Shown here piece after piece: positions 8,852 to 16,739 of a stretch of 64,000 bases of DNA (position 1 is the first letter of the stretch; every line of letters starts with the position of its first letter). The stretch comes from JAFEDN01 sp963832945 (GTDB lineage: Bacteria > Pseudomonadota > Gammaproteobacteria > Coxiellales > Coxiellaceae). Position numbers and translations under genes: made by a program. The stretch covers positions 15,185-79,184 of the forward strand of contig CAWHVV010000017.1 in the NCBI GenBank assembly GCA_963832945.1, in the 5' to 3' direction. Under the pieces are notes generated by a model that saw nothing but the letters and a program-made list of their open reading frames with translations, was not told the DNA's origin and did not search any database.

Positions 8852-9887
8852 ATTTCATAATAACCTACTTGAGTAAGATTTTTAGCAATAAAAATAATTG
8901 CAGGATCCATTGAATTTAGATTTTTAGTCTTAACGTATAAAGAGCACACCGGAATTGGCACTAAAGTTTTCCCAGCTATACATGTAATATCTTCGAAATC
9001 CCCATTGTTAATAATTTCGAGGCCAGCATCAGTATTTAATGGAAATTTTCGATATTCAAGCATTCCCGCGAATTCAGGACTTATATAGCACGGGGCTGCA
9101 ATACCGATAACTCCGTCATTGCAAAGTGAGATTCTTAGGCTATGATTGTTGGTATTTTTAAAAGGAAAATTTTCTGGTAAATTTTCTTTAGGAGATTGCG
9201 AAAGAAATTCCATAAAATTTCGTATTTGTCTACAAACTGAAAAAATATTAGCATAAGATTTATCAGCTAATATATGTGGGTTTCCCCTTGTGGCAGGAAG
9301 GGTTCCCAAGAAAAAGGATTGAGTATTAGTTGTCCCCTGGATTTTTTCAACTCGCTCTATAAGGTAAGTTACTTTATAAAGCATCTCCACCCATTCAATT
9401 TTAGCAACGGGATCTCCAAAAAAAGACTGAAATTCCATTTCTTTCGGAGTTACCCAAGCCGATAGGCTGAGCTTTTCCACAGATGAGTGATCGTCCAAAT
9501 TAATGTGAGCGTCACCCTTTTTCAATGATATGCTTCCTTGAGGAAATTTCTCAAGTTCCGAGGTGGAAATCCCTGCCAAAAGTATTGGTTCCGTGATGTG
9601 ACCAAGCGGGGGTAAAATCTTCTTTAATTTAAGTATTTGATCATGCTTTAGATTGACTAAGCCGGAAGGATGATAATGAATCTGATTTACAATGAAATTT
9701 GCATCTACGATTGTTTCCGGGATTATCCCTCTAATTCGAAGACACAGAGTTTCATCTTGTTCGATCCGATGTGCGAAAATTTTAATATTCTTATTCTTGT
9801 AAGTCACGCTAAATTTAAATTCTTGCATGCAAGACGGCATATCTATCCTTAATTCCCTTTGAGCAACGTTTTTGCAGTGTACCATAA

Positions 9888-9911
9888 TTACACTACTGAC
9901 GTAAAGTGTAA
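9888..9911 (-). promoter_or_regulatory. Inverted repeat upstream of the gene at 9840
   Basis: TTACACT (9888-9894) and AGTGTAA (9905-9911) are perfect 7-base inverted copies with a 10-base centre, about one helical turn and a half apart, 48 bases before the chosen start. On the minus strand TTTACA within it could be the -35 box. Likely an operator, unproven. The neighbouring gap 9943-10131 shows nothing else. Confidence 0.45.
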
Positions 9912-10131
9912 AACCCAGGTATGAAGAATTGCCACATGACAAGTAAAATATTTATTTCTTTCACCCAAAGTGATTCTCAAAGCTTACAGAAAACAGTACA
10001 ATACTAATAATGGAAATATTGATCAATGAAGATAACCTCATTATTTTTTACCTACAAGTACAGGTAAAACCTCTAATATGGTTATTTATTTCCCGCTCCA
10101 CAAATACCTCCCGATCATCTGAAGCGGTCAA

Positions 10132-10215
10132 TTATCCTTGGTTTTCCATCGATTCTTGAGTGCCTGGAATCGATTTTTTTAAATTTTCCTGATCAATGGC
10201 TGTTGATATTTTCAT
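10132..10215 (-). CDS. 27-residue peptide, shortened paralogue of the gene at 10641
   Basis: ATG at 10215 has GGGAG before it. The start MKISTAIDQENLKKS closely matches MLTAIDQENLVKS of the 67-residue gene at 10641-10844, and the DNA upstream of both starts is also alike (TCTCC[C/T]GGTAAAAA and an AAGG-AAATTCCC palindrome). After ~13 residues the similarity ends and the frame stops. It looks like a duplicated leader-plus-start whose body was lost or replaced. It may be expressed as a short peptide or may be a relic. Confidence 0.45.
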   Translation of the reverse strand: MKISTAIDQENLKKSIPGTQESMENQG

Positions 10216-10259
10216 TCTCCCGGTAAAAATTAATTTTAAAACAGTAAGGAAATTCCCTG

Positions 10260-10601
10260 CTAAACTCGTGCATATTGCTCGGCAATCTGAATTCGCATAG
10301 ATCCCAAAAAAAGCCCGGTTTCGGACTCGATCATACTGCACAATTGATCCGCATAAACCCCCTCATATTCAGCGATCACACGTAAACTTAATTGATCATC
10401 ACGAAAGAATTTAACCTCATATAAGTCTGCTCCTTCATTGTACTCGATCTTGATATGGTTAATTTTGCGGCATCCATGAATGTCAAAACGGATGCCGTTA
10501 TCATTAAAAAGCACTTTTCGAGTACCTAACAATAGCCGTAATAAAGTTAAACCACCTAACTGCTGAATAATAGTTTTCGCTGTTTCATTGATCTCATTCA
10601 T
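10260..10601 (-). CDS. Hypothetical protein, 113 aa (mobile-element type)
   Basis: ATG at 10601 follows AAGGAG by 8 bases. The pattern AKTIIQQLGG...FDIHGCRKINHIKIEYN...GVYADQLCSMIESETGLFLG recalls a family of small proteins of unknown role common in phages and plasmids, which begin with AKTILEQLGG and end with a GVYxDQL segment; I recall this from sequence pattern only. Alpha/beta, soluble, no known catalytic motif. It is the second gene in the minus-strand cluster 10844-10132, downstream of a hairpin that overlaps the end of the first gene. A short third gene follows at 10215. Confidence 0.75.
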   Translation of the reverse strand: MNEINETAKTIIQQLGGLTLLRLLLGTRKVLFNDNGIRFDIHGCRKINHIKIEYNEGADLYEVKFFRDDQLSLRVIAEYEGVYADQLCSMIESETGLFLGSMRIQIAEQYARV

Positions 10602-10631
10602 TTTAAAACTCCTTCTTCATAATGAAATAAA

Positions 10632-10654
10632 ATCAGGCCATTAAGCGGCCTGAT
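10632..10654 (-). terminator. Hairpin over the stop codon of the 10641 gene
   Basis: ATCAGGCC (10632-10639) and GGCCTGAT (10647-10654) form a perfect 8-base stem with a 7-base loop that contains the stop codon. On the minus strand it is followed by TTTTATTTC, a weak T tract, so it may be an attenuator between the first and second gene rather than a full terminator. Confidence 0.5.
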
Positions 10655-10844
10655 TCTCATTTTTTGTCATCAACATGATCCGATTTAAACGCCATTCAAC
10701 CTGAGATACCTGCTTCATCAATTCAAGAGCAATATCTCCGAGTAATAGATTGGCCGACCCGGTTAAGGCTTGTAAATCTTGCAACAATAACCGAGTGCTT
10801 TGGTTAGACTTCACCAAATTTTCCTGATCAATCGCAGTTAGCAT
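10641..10844 (-). CDS. Hypothetical protein, 67 aa
   Basis: ATG at 10844 has CAGGAG 8 bases before it. A small all-helical protein (MLTAIDQENLVKSNQSTRLL, then LLLGDIALELMKQVSQVEWR) with heptad-like spacing, so probably a dimeric helical bundle; no DNA-binding motif seen. First gene behind the strong promoter at 10912-10940. Its start region is duplicated in the 27-residue peptide at 10132-10215. Function unknown. Confidence 0.7.
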   Translation of the reverse strand: MLTAIDQENLVKSNQSTRLLLQDLQALTGSANLLLGDIALELMKQVSQVEWRLNRIMLMTKNENQAA

Positions 10845-10881
10845 AGTGACTCTCCTGGTAAAAAATAATCTTTAAAACCAC

Positions 10882-10940
10882 AAGGGAAAATTCCCTTACC
10901 CTATAGTGATAAATGTAGCGGACCCGGCGAAAATTGTCAA
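10882..10940 (-). promoter_or_regulatory. Strong sigma-70 promoter (GGGTCCGCTA type) with palindrome downstream
   Basis: On the minus strand TTGACA (10940-10935), exactly 17 bases, TACATT (10917-10912). The spacer ends GGGTCCGC as in the promoter at 5084-5113. Just after the expected transcription start lies AAGGGAA-AA-TTCCCTT (10882-10897), a 16-base palindrome that could be an operator or leader hairpin. The gap 10845-11182 also contains AT-rich sequence and the inverted repeat at 11070-11112. Confidence 0.7.
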
Positions 10941-11069
10941 GGAATTTTTAAAATAAAATAGAATCTTTTATATATTTAAATAACTGTAAATAATAATAAA
11001 ATAATAGTTAAAAGATTTATTTATATCTTGAAAAAAGCCATAAAAAAATACTATTATTAACAACATAAA

Positions 11070-11112
11070 GATTCAGACTTTTGCCCTCATTTTAGAGAAC
11101 AAAATCTGAATC
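11070..11112 (+). promoter_or_regulatory. Long inverted repeat in the leader of the gene at 11183
   Basis: GATTCAGACTTTTG (11070-11083) pairs with CAAAATCTGAATC (11100-11112) except for one bulged base, with a 16-base loop. It lies 70 bases before the start codon. Either an operator or an RNA hairpin; no T tract follows, so it is not a standard terminator. Confidence 0.5.
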
Positions 11113-11182
11113 CATTAAAAGGAATCTGTTGCTGAGACAAAAGAAAAAGACGCCCACAAAGACACACTTAAGGAGAAAAAAA

Positions 11183-11767
11183 ATGAGTCAAAACAACACC
11201 ACTCATTCAACAGATCGGATCACCCATGTCGTGCAGTTTTATACACAAAAGCAAGACTTTGTATTCCCAGCCTACTCCCTTATTGAAGTTCATCAACTGT
11301 TACAAGCCTGCCGGCAGATCGAAGCGGGAGAAAAACCGTTTTGTATGCGGTGGAAAACTCATCAATGGATTTTGCGATTCATCAAAAAATTAGAAAAACA
11401 TGAAAAAAACTCAGGGCATGACTACAGTGAGGAATACGAAAAGATTGACGATCCTCAAGCCGTATTCACTCCTCAACTTTTAGAAAGTGTATTGCCAGCA
11501 GGAAAAATACAAATGTTTGCCTCACGCTGGTGTTACTCTTTTGCAAAGGGCGTATTCATGGGATGCCTTCTGTTACCCAAACATATTTATGGATACTGCC
11601 GACAGAAAAGACAGTTAAAACAAAAAATTCAGCGATTAGATGCGGAATTTGACGCTTGGAAATTGGAAAAAAGCCATCAAAAATTAATCCCATTAGACAT
11701 TAGATTAAACTGCCGCCAATATAATAAGGCGGCCTTCCATTCTTTTTATCAAGCTTATTCCTGCTGA
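11183..11767 (+). CDS. Hypothetical protein, 194 aa
   Basis: I choose ATG at 11183 because AAGGAG stands 7 bases before it; the longer frame from 11129 has no such site. Unrecognised. Residues 1-110 are soluble with a mixed pattern; around 125-145 a short hydrophobic stretch (FAKGVFMGCLLLPKHIYGYC) may touch a membrane, followed by a basic helix (RQKRQLKQKIQRLDAEFDAW). The end overlaps the convergent gene at 11755 by 13 bases. Context is the regulatory cluster next to the presumed oriT region. Confidence 0.7.
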   Translation: MSQNNTTHSTDRITHVVQFYTQKQDFVFPAYSLIEVHQLLQACRQIEAGEKPFCMRWKTHQWILRFIKKLEKHEKNSGHDYSEEYEKIDDPQAVFTPQLLESVLPAGKIQMFASRWCYSFAKGVFMGCLLLPKHIYGYCRQKRQLKQKIQRLDAEFDAWKLEKSHQKLIPLDIRLNCRQYNKAAFHSFYQAYSC

Positions 11768-11979
11768 TTTTGCGAGTTTCCCTGTGAAAACTGTTCAGCT
11801 TTTTTCTGCCAATCTTTATCCTTATCCAAAACAAAGCGCGCCGCCTGCTCAAAAAATTGATCGACGCGATCAATGCCGACCCATTCATTATAGGATTTTA
11901 TTTGCGTTAATAACGATTCGTCGAATCGTAAAGAAATCGGGATTTTTTTAGATTTTAGTTGTGGAGTTAATAGCGCCAT
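11755..11979 (-). CDS. Ribbon-helix-helix-like DNA-binding protein, 74 aa
   Basis: The beta strand KIPISLRFDESLLTQIKSYN followed by two helices (WVGIDRVDQFFEQAARFVL) has the size and pattern of a ribbon-helix-helix (CopG/Arc) domain, which binds operators as a dimer through the paired strands. The remaining tail is charged and Gln-rich. It faces the 717-base non-coding stretch 11980-12696, so it could bind there as regulator or relaxosome accessory (inference). ATG at 11979; the preceding TTAAGAGGTATATTTT gives an acceptable ribosome site. Confidence 0.65.
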   Translation of the reverse strand: MALLTPQLKSKKIPISLRFDESLLTQIKSYNEWVGIDRVDQFFEQAARFVLDKDKDWQKKAEQFSQGNSQNQQE

Positions 11980-12696
11980 AAAATATACCTCTTAATTTAT
12001 AAATTTACCTTTAGCATGGCCATTTTATAAAAATAGCTCCGCTATCCATTTGTGACCCTAACTCAACTGAAATAGAACTGCAAGCTAAAATTAAGCGTGA
12101 TTAAATAAAGTGAAAAAAATTTCACATCATTTTAAAAATGACTGTAAAATAGCGGTTAAATGAATCTATAGTGATGAAAATAACTGACACTCAATCAAAT
12201 ATTTGCTATTTAAAAAATAAAATTCATTGCCCATCGAATCTCAACATAAAAGTTAAATCAATCATCTGACAATCATTGTAAAAATCGTTTGTAAAACCCG
12301 TCAAAATTCGTTAAATTGAATCCATGGAAAAAATCTGTTTGTTAAAACAATGGAATACAGAACGACATCAGAGCTTATTCAGATTGCGTCTTTTCTTTTG
12401 AGTAAGGATCCACACCCGTCGCACTATGAGTGCTGGTGCGGAAAAGTTCAATCATTCAAACCCTTACACTGCAGTACGATCATGCACGAAAAATAGCGGA
12501 TTTTGTGGATGAGGTGCAAAGAGGTGCACGGTTTTTTCAGGAGGTGCACATCTGCACCTCTCCACATCCCTTTGTTTTCAGCCATTTTTCAAAAAAAGGA
12601 GTGCACTTCTACACCTCTTGTGGTAAAACAATAGAGTGAAATTGATGGACGCTGCAAAAGGGCTATTCACTGTTTTTTAGAAAATTGGAGGACATG
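11980..12696. other. Long non-coding region, candidate oriT
   Basis: No credible gene lies here; one short open frame at 12430-12639 is only the GAGGTGCA repeat cluster read through. The left half is AT-rich with partial direct repeats (GGTTAAATGAATCTATAG near 12154 and CGTTAAATTGAATCCATGG near 12310). The right half holds the repeats at 12511-12617. RHH genes flank it on both sides and one of them was duplicated together with the end of traI. Conjugative origins usually sit beside accessory RHH genes, hence the oriT proposal. I could not identify a nic site. Confidence 0.4.
12511..12617. repeat. GAGGTGCA repeat cluster with a perfect palindrome
   Basis: GAGGTGCA occurs at 12511, 12521 and 12541, and inverted as TGCACCTC at 12553-12560. 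Degenerate copies are GGAGTGCAC (12598-12606) and ACACCTC (12611-12617). The copies at 12541 and 12553 form a perfect 20-base palindrome with a CATC centre. The 10-base and 20-base spacing puts sites on the same DNA face. It lies 80-190 bases before the RHH gene at 12697, a likely binding protein. Confidence 0.7.
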
Positions 12697-13053
12697 ATGA
12701 AACGAAGCAGCATCAATATCTCGGAGGACGATTATAAAAAAATTCAGGCACAGGCTGAAAAAAAGTCGATTGCGCTGGCTGATTATATTCGACACCTCAT
12801 TCAACTGGGACTCAAAGTCGAAGAAGCGGCGGAGCATCATTCCAGCAGCCATTCAAAACATTCCGCCTCTCTGGATCCGCAAAAAAAACTGTTGACCTGG
12901 GAATTGGAATCCCGTTATCTCATCCGTTACCTCATTCAAAATGGGTTTGAACGCAGCCTTGATGAGCGCAATGCCTTTTTAAAAGAAGCGAAGCAGAAAG
13001 CCACCTCCCGGGTTGAAGCCTGGTTAAAGGCCCAGGATAACGCCTCTTCTTGA
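12697..13053 (+). CDS. RHH relaxosome accessory/regulator, copy 1
   Basis: 118 residues. ATG at 12697 is preferred over ATG at 12694 because GGAGG is then 5 bases away. The N-terminus MKRSSINISEDDYKKIQAQA is a beta strand plus helix, and ADYIRHLIQLGLKVEEAAEH the second helix, together a ribbon-helix-helix domain. A His/Ser-rich linker (~50-63) leads to a helical tail (ESRYLIRYLIQNGFERSLDE) with a basic end. Such proteins next to a relaxase gene usually bind oriT and help TraI nick, and repress their own promoter. It differs from copy 2 (16803-17159) at about five residues, all in the linker region. The GAGGTGCA cluster is just upstream. Confidence 0.8.
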   Translation: MKRSSINISEDDYKKIQAQAEKKSIALADYIRHLIQLGLKVEEAAEHHSSSHSKHSASLDPQKKLLTWELESRYLIRYLIQNGFERSLDERNAFLKEAKQKATSRVEAWLKAQDNASS

Positions 13054-13061
13054 GAAGCGCA

Positions 13062-13195
13062 TTAAAGGTCTAATTCCAGTTCACGTTCCCGCTGCGGGAT
13101 GGGCTGAGGTGGCGGGGAGGAAGGCGTTGGGGAAAGACGCTGGTCTTTCACCTCCAGGATTTGTCTTCCTGAAATAACGGCATTTTTTCTATGAC
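13062..13195 (-). pseudogene. Fragment of traI 3' end
   Basis: Reads like the end of TraI: MPLFQEDKSW on one side and PQRERELELDL before the stop at 13064-13062. One G is missing in the GGAGGTG stretch near 13160 compared with copy 2 (GGGAGGTG), so the frame is broken. It marks the duplicate block. The gap 13202-13410 that follows shows no gene. Confidence 0.85.
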
Positions 13196-13410
13196 TGGTG
13201 AAATGTGAGTATTTTTAAGAGAAAAGGCTGTTTTCATACAGTGACGCGAAATATGATCATGATGAACCCATTAGAATGCTTATTTTTAATGAAAACTATA
13301 AATTGTTACATAATCCCCCTGCACGCCTTGCATCTATTAAAAAGATCATAAATAATGTTTTTGTCCCGGGAAATTAAGAAAATTCTTCATCGAAGCAAAG
13401 GAGCACAGCG

Positions 13411-16400
13411 ATGCAACAAGAACCAACGCCCACTACCCAATCACCGAATCTGGCCAGCCTTCCACTGCTTCAAGACAGCTCCCTAGTCACCTGGCCAGAG
13501 GGTAAACCTCCCTCTTTACCTCCCTTGGAACAAAAAAACCTCTCTCCTGAGCAGACGCGAGTTCTGACCTCACCCAAGCCGTCAACGAGTTCATCATCCG
13601 GTGGTGCACGGCGATGGGAAATTCAGTATGGCGAACTCAAGCTGGAGCAGAAGTTAGGTCATGGCGCATTTGGAGAAGTCTTCTCAGGTAGTTATCGCAA
13701 AAGTAAAGTAGCAGTGAAGCTGTACGACTTCCGAGGAAAACTCCCCAACGATCAAAAAGAGATGCTATTGCAAGAAGCCAATGTCATGGAAGGATTGCGC
13801 TCGGAATATTTAGTTGCTTTCCGCGGCATCTGCTTAGACCCACGCTATTGCTTAGTGATGGAATTTTGTGAAGGAGGTACTTTGCGAGCGCGACTGGATA
13901 AAGCCAGCGAAGCTATTACACCCCTGGAGCAGTTGCGCTGGGCTATGCAGATCAGCTATGGCGTGTATCAATTACACTCGGCAAAAATTGTGCATCGAGA
14001 TTTAAAGGGTGAAAATATTTTATTAGATCGCCAAGGAGAGGCTAAGGTCGCGGATTTTGGATTATCCATCGTTAAGTCGAGCTCCGCGAACCACTCGAGA
14101 ACAAGCGCCCGTGGCGGAGCCGGAACGATTCCATGGATGGCGCCAGAGTTACACGATGGTCAATCCAACTCGCAGGTGACGGATGTCTACAGCCTAGGTG
14201 TGACGTTATGGGAAATAGTCAGCCGAAAGATGCCGTATGTCGGATTGATGATGGGTCAAATGATCTCCCGGACCGTGCAAGGTAAGCGTGATCCGCTGCC
14301 AAACCCCTGCCCGGAAGTATTTCGATTAATGATCACGGCTTGCTGTCATATGGAAGCCAAGCAACGCCCAACAGCGGAACAAGTGGGGAATCAATTTGCC
14401 GCGGCAATAAAAAGCGGGAAAAGTCTTTCTACACCAATGTCAACAGAACCACCAAAATTCTCCTCTACTGTTGACTCTAGTCATGAAGAAATAAAAAATT
14501 TTTTGGAAAAAGAGAAGCAATTAGAATTAGAAAAAAACCAGGAAAAACAGCAGCGTGTAGAAATGGAAAGAAAAGCTATAGAAGAAAAACGGCAATTAGA
14601 AGCAGAAAAACAAGCTAATATTGAGCGAATAAAACAGCAACATGAAGCAGAATTAGAGCGCGCACGGGATGATTTGAAACGCCAGCCGCAGGCTCAAGCT
14701 CCGAAATCAACGACACCGCCACTGCCGCCGGTATCCCAGACTATTCCACAAACCCTCATGGCCCCGCCAAAACCCAAGGTCATTCCTGAGCAATCGGCCT
14801 TACAGGATCAATTTGTTGAGGCTTGTAAACAAGGGGATGAGAAAGCGGTCGAGACTTTATTTAAACAAGGCGCGCAACCAGATATCACCAACACCAAAGG
14901 TGAACACCCGCTAGGGGCGGCAGTTTGGGGCATGTGTCCTGAGGTTGTCAATGCCTTATTGAACCAAATGGGTAACACCACACCGATGTGTTTTGATGAA
15001 TGTAAGGAACATAATTTAAAACATTACAAAGAAGTATTTATTGTACAGAAATCTCCCCCACAAGATTACGGAGAATGGTATCAATTATTGCTTAAAATCG
15101 AGTCAAATTCCTTTCTTCAGGCGTTTCATTTAGCGATAGTCGATGCGCAATGGCGGAATTTAGATTCTTCCAGTTGGGAGAGTTTAAAAAGATATATAAC
15201 AGGACAGTCAGATTCTTCTGGTTATTGGGAAAATTTGAAAAGATCTTTAAGAGGATATAGGAGTGTAGATGAAGAGTTCTGGAAGGCCCGTTCATACGGC
15301 TATGGATGTCTTTGGAGGACGGAATATGCGTTTAATGGTTATAAAAAAGTGATAGAGACAGGAATAAAAAGTGCACGACTGACTAGGGCATTTAAACCAT
15401 TCCACGAAATTTTGAAATATAAGACGCCGACTCGAACTCCGAAATCGATACCACCATTCTCGATACGACCATTACCGTTAAGATCACAAACTGTTCCGCA
15501 AACCTTGGTACCTGAGCTAAAACTGAAGGCCCTGGACTTACAAGATCAACTCATTGCGGCTTGTAAACAAGGCAATGAGGAAACAGTCAAGGTGTTACTC
15601 CAACAAGGCGCGAAACCGAACATAGCGAATACCAAAGGTGAGCAGCCGTTAGGGGCAGCGGTTTGGGGAATGTGCCCTCATGTCGTTAACGCCTTGTTGC
15701 AACATACCAGCGGCGTTGCGTCAATGACTTGGCAGAAATGCGAGCAACATAATTTACAATATTATGGGGAAGTGTTTATCATAGCGAAATTTAATCCACA
15801 GACTTATGGGGAATGGAATGAGTTAGTACAAAAAATGGATCCTAATTTGTTCATTCGCACATTTCATTTAAACAAATCTTACCAGCAATACTCTGGTTAT
15901 TCTCATGGAAGTTGGGAGAATCTTCAAAATTTCCTAAAAAAAAATCATAAATCGATGGATACAACAAAAAACAGGCGTCCTCTTGCCGAGACCGTGGGAT
16001 TTGGGTCTGTGGGTAATTGGACAGAGAAAGGTTTTGTAAGTTTCAAAACACAGATTAAACAATTCGTTGAGACCGCATCGCGCCCTACTTTAGCACTGCC
16101 ATCAGTGTCGCAGAGTTCACAAATCCTGATGCCTACACCAAAACCAGCAGCCAGCTTGGAGCAATTAAAACTGCAAGACCAATTGATTGCCACTTGCAAA
16201 CAAGGAGATGAGAAAATGGCTACGATGTTATTAAAGCAAGGCGCTAAACCAGATATGGCCAATGCGAAAGGCGAGCAGCCATTAGGGGCGGCGGTTTGGG
16301 GGATGTGCCCTGATGTCGTTAATGCCTTGCTGACACATGCCGGTGAGGTTGAGGTTACGCCGATGACCTGGGATGAATGTGAAGAACATAATCTAAAATA

Positions 16401-16725
16401 TTATAAAGAAGTATTTATCGTACCTAAATTTGACCCGCAGACTTACGGAGAATGGTATCAGATGTTATTGAAAATGGACCCGAACCCTTTCGTCCGGGCA
16501 GTTCATTTAAAGAAGGCAGATGAGCTAACAAGAAATTACTATAATGGAGCTTGGATCTCATTTACGGACGCGGTTAGGCGGGAGGAGTTTCTAGGGGGGA
16601 GCGGGGGGCGTGAAGTTCGTATGCGTATAACGTTTGAGACGGAGCAGGGATATGTAGGTATTAGAACACAGATTAAAAAAATAGTAGAGACTGCAAAACA
16701 GCCAACGGTGCGGATAAATTTTTAG
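13411..16725 (+). CDS. Serine/threonine-type protein kinase with three ankyrin-like repeats
   Basis: 1104 residues; ATG at 13411 with AAGGAG 8 bases before. Residues 1-70 are Pro/Ser-rich. The kinase domain (~75-335) has every active-site element: glycine loop GHGAFGEV (83-90), Lys in VAVKLYD (103), HRDLKGEN (195-202), DFG (215-217), APE (244-246) and the late Arg in RPTAEQ. It resembles eukaryotic tyrosine-kinase-like kinases rather than the usual bacterial type. A charged coiled coil spans ~360-425. Then come three ~220-residue units beginning near 460, 710 and 920, each with an ankyrin-like pair (ACKQGDEKAVETLFKQGAQP, HPLGAAVWGMCPEVVNALL) and a shared second half containing YKEVFIV and YGEWYQ. 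Likely a host-directed effector (inference). It lies between the direct repeats and opposite to traI. Confidence 0.9.
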   Translation: MQQEPTPTTQSPNLASLPLLQDSSLVTWPEGKPPSLPPLEQKNLSPEQTRVLTSPKPSTSSSSGGARRWEIQYGELKLEQKLGHGAFGEVFSGSYRKSKVAVKLYDFRGKLPNDQKEMLLQEANVMEGLRSEYLVAFRGICLDPRYCLVMEFCEGGTLRARLDKASEAITPLEQLRWAMQISYGVYQLHSAKIVHRDLKGENILLDRQGEAKVADFGLSIVKSSSANHSRTSARGGAGTIPWMAPELHDGQSNSQVTDVYSLGVTLWEIVSRKMPYVGLMMGQMISRTVQGKRDPLPNPCPEVFRLMITACCHMEAKQRPTAEQVGNQFAAAIKSGKSLSTPMSTEPPKFSSTVDSSHEEIKNFLEKEKQLELEKNQEKQQRVEMERKAIEEKRQLEAEKQANIERIKQQHEAELERARDDLKRQPQAQAPKSTTPPLPPVSQTIPQTLMAPPKPKVIPEQSALQDQFVEACKQGDEKAVETLFKQGAQPDITNTKGEHPLGAAVWGMCPEVVNALLNQMGNTTPMCFDECKEHNLKHYKEVFIVQKSPPQDYGEWYQLLLKIESNSFLQAFHLAIVDAQWRNLDSSSWESLKRYITGQSDSSGYWENLKRSLRGYRSVDEEFWKARSYGYGCLWRTEYAFNGYKKVIETGIKSARLTRAFKPFHEILKYKTPTRTPKSIPPFSIRPLPLRSQTVPQTLVPELKLKALDLQDQLIAACKQGNEETVKVLLQQGAKPNIANTKGEQPLGAAVWGMCPHVVNALLQHTSGVASMTWQKCEQHNLQYYGEVFIIAKFNPQTYGEWNELVQKMDPNLFIRTFHLNKSYQQYSGYSHGSWENLQNFLKKNHKSMDTTKNRRPLAETVGFGSVGNWTEKGFVSFKTQIKQFVETASRPTLALPSVSQSSQILMPTPKPAASLEQLKLQDQLIATCKQGDEKMATMLLKQGAKPDMANAKGEQPLGAAVWGMCPDVVNALLTHAGEVEVTPMTWDECEEHNLKYYKEVFIVPKFDPQTYGEWYQMLLKMDPNPFVRAVHLKKADELTRNYYNGAWISFTDAVRREEFLGGSGGREVRMRITFETEQGYVGIRTQIKKIVETAKQPTVRINF

Positions 16726-16739
16726 CACAAAATTGAAGA

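Larger units (their letters stand above)
7106..9840 (-). pseudogene. Hypothetical protein, 359 aa when rebuilt, split by ISKra4-type IS
   Basis: I choose ATG at 9840 because AAGGA lies 5 bases before it; longer forms lack a ribosome site. The frame runs to GYYE at 8852, where the IS begins. Removing the IS and one copy of the 9-base target duplication joins it in frame to IPKDIHQKPQKYIDIWINKL and a TAG at 7108-7106, giving 1080 coding bases with no other defect. The intact interrupted frame means the insertion is young. Only the last ~29 residues are lost, replaced by MGAVPL read from the IS end, so a nearly full-length product could still be made. The protein is unrecognised: mixed alpha/beta, soluble, with the stretch DAHINLDDHSSVEKLSLSAW in the middle. 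Confidence 0.75.
12634..13201. repeat. Large direct repeat, copy 1 (RHH gene plus traI 3' end)
   Basis: This block is repeated at about 16740-17306 in the same orientation with few differences. It contains the RHH gene and the last ~45 codons of traI. Similarity starts near GACGCTGCAAAAGGG and stops just past the traI-derived part. Copy 2 is joined to the full-length traI, so copy 1 is the duplicate. The kinase-ankyrin gene lies between the copies. Confidence 0.85.

Noticed and set aside
12430..12639. Open frame of 69 codons over the GAGGTGCA repeats
   Set aside because: No ribosome site, low protein-like character, and the repeats explain its sequence better as a binding-site cluster.
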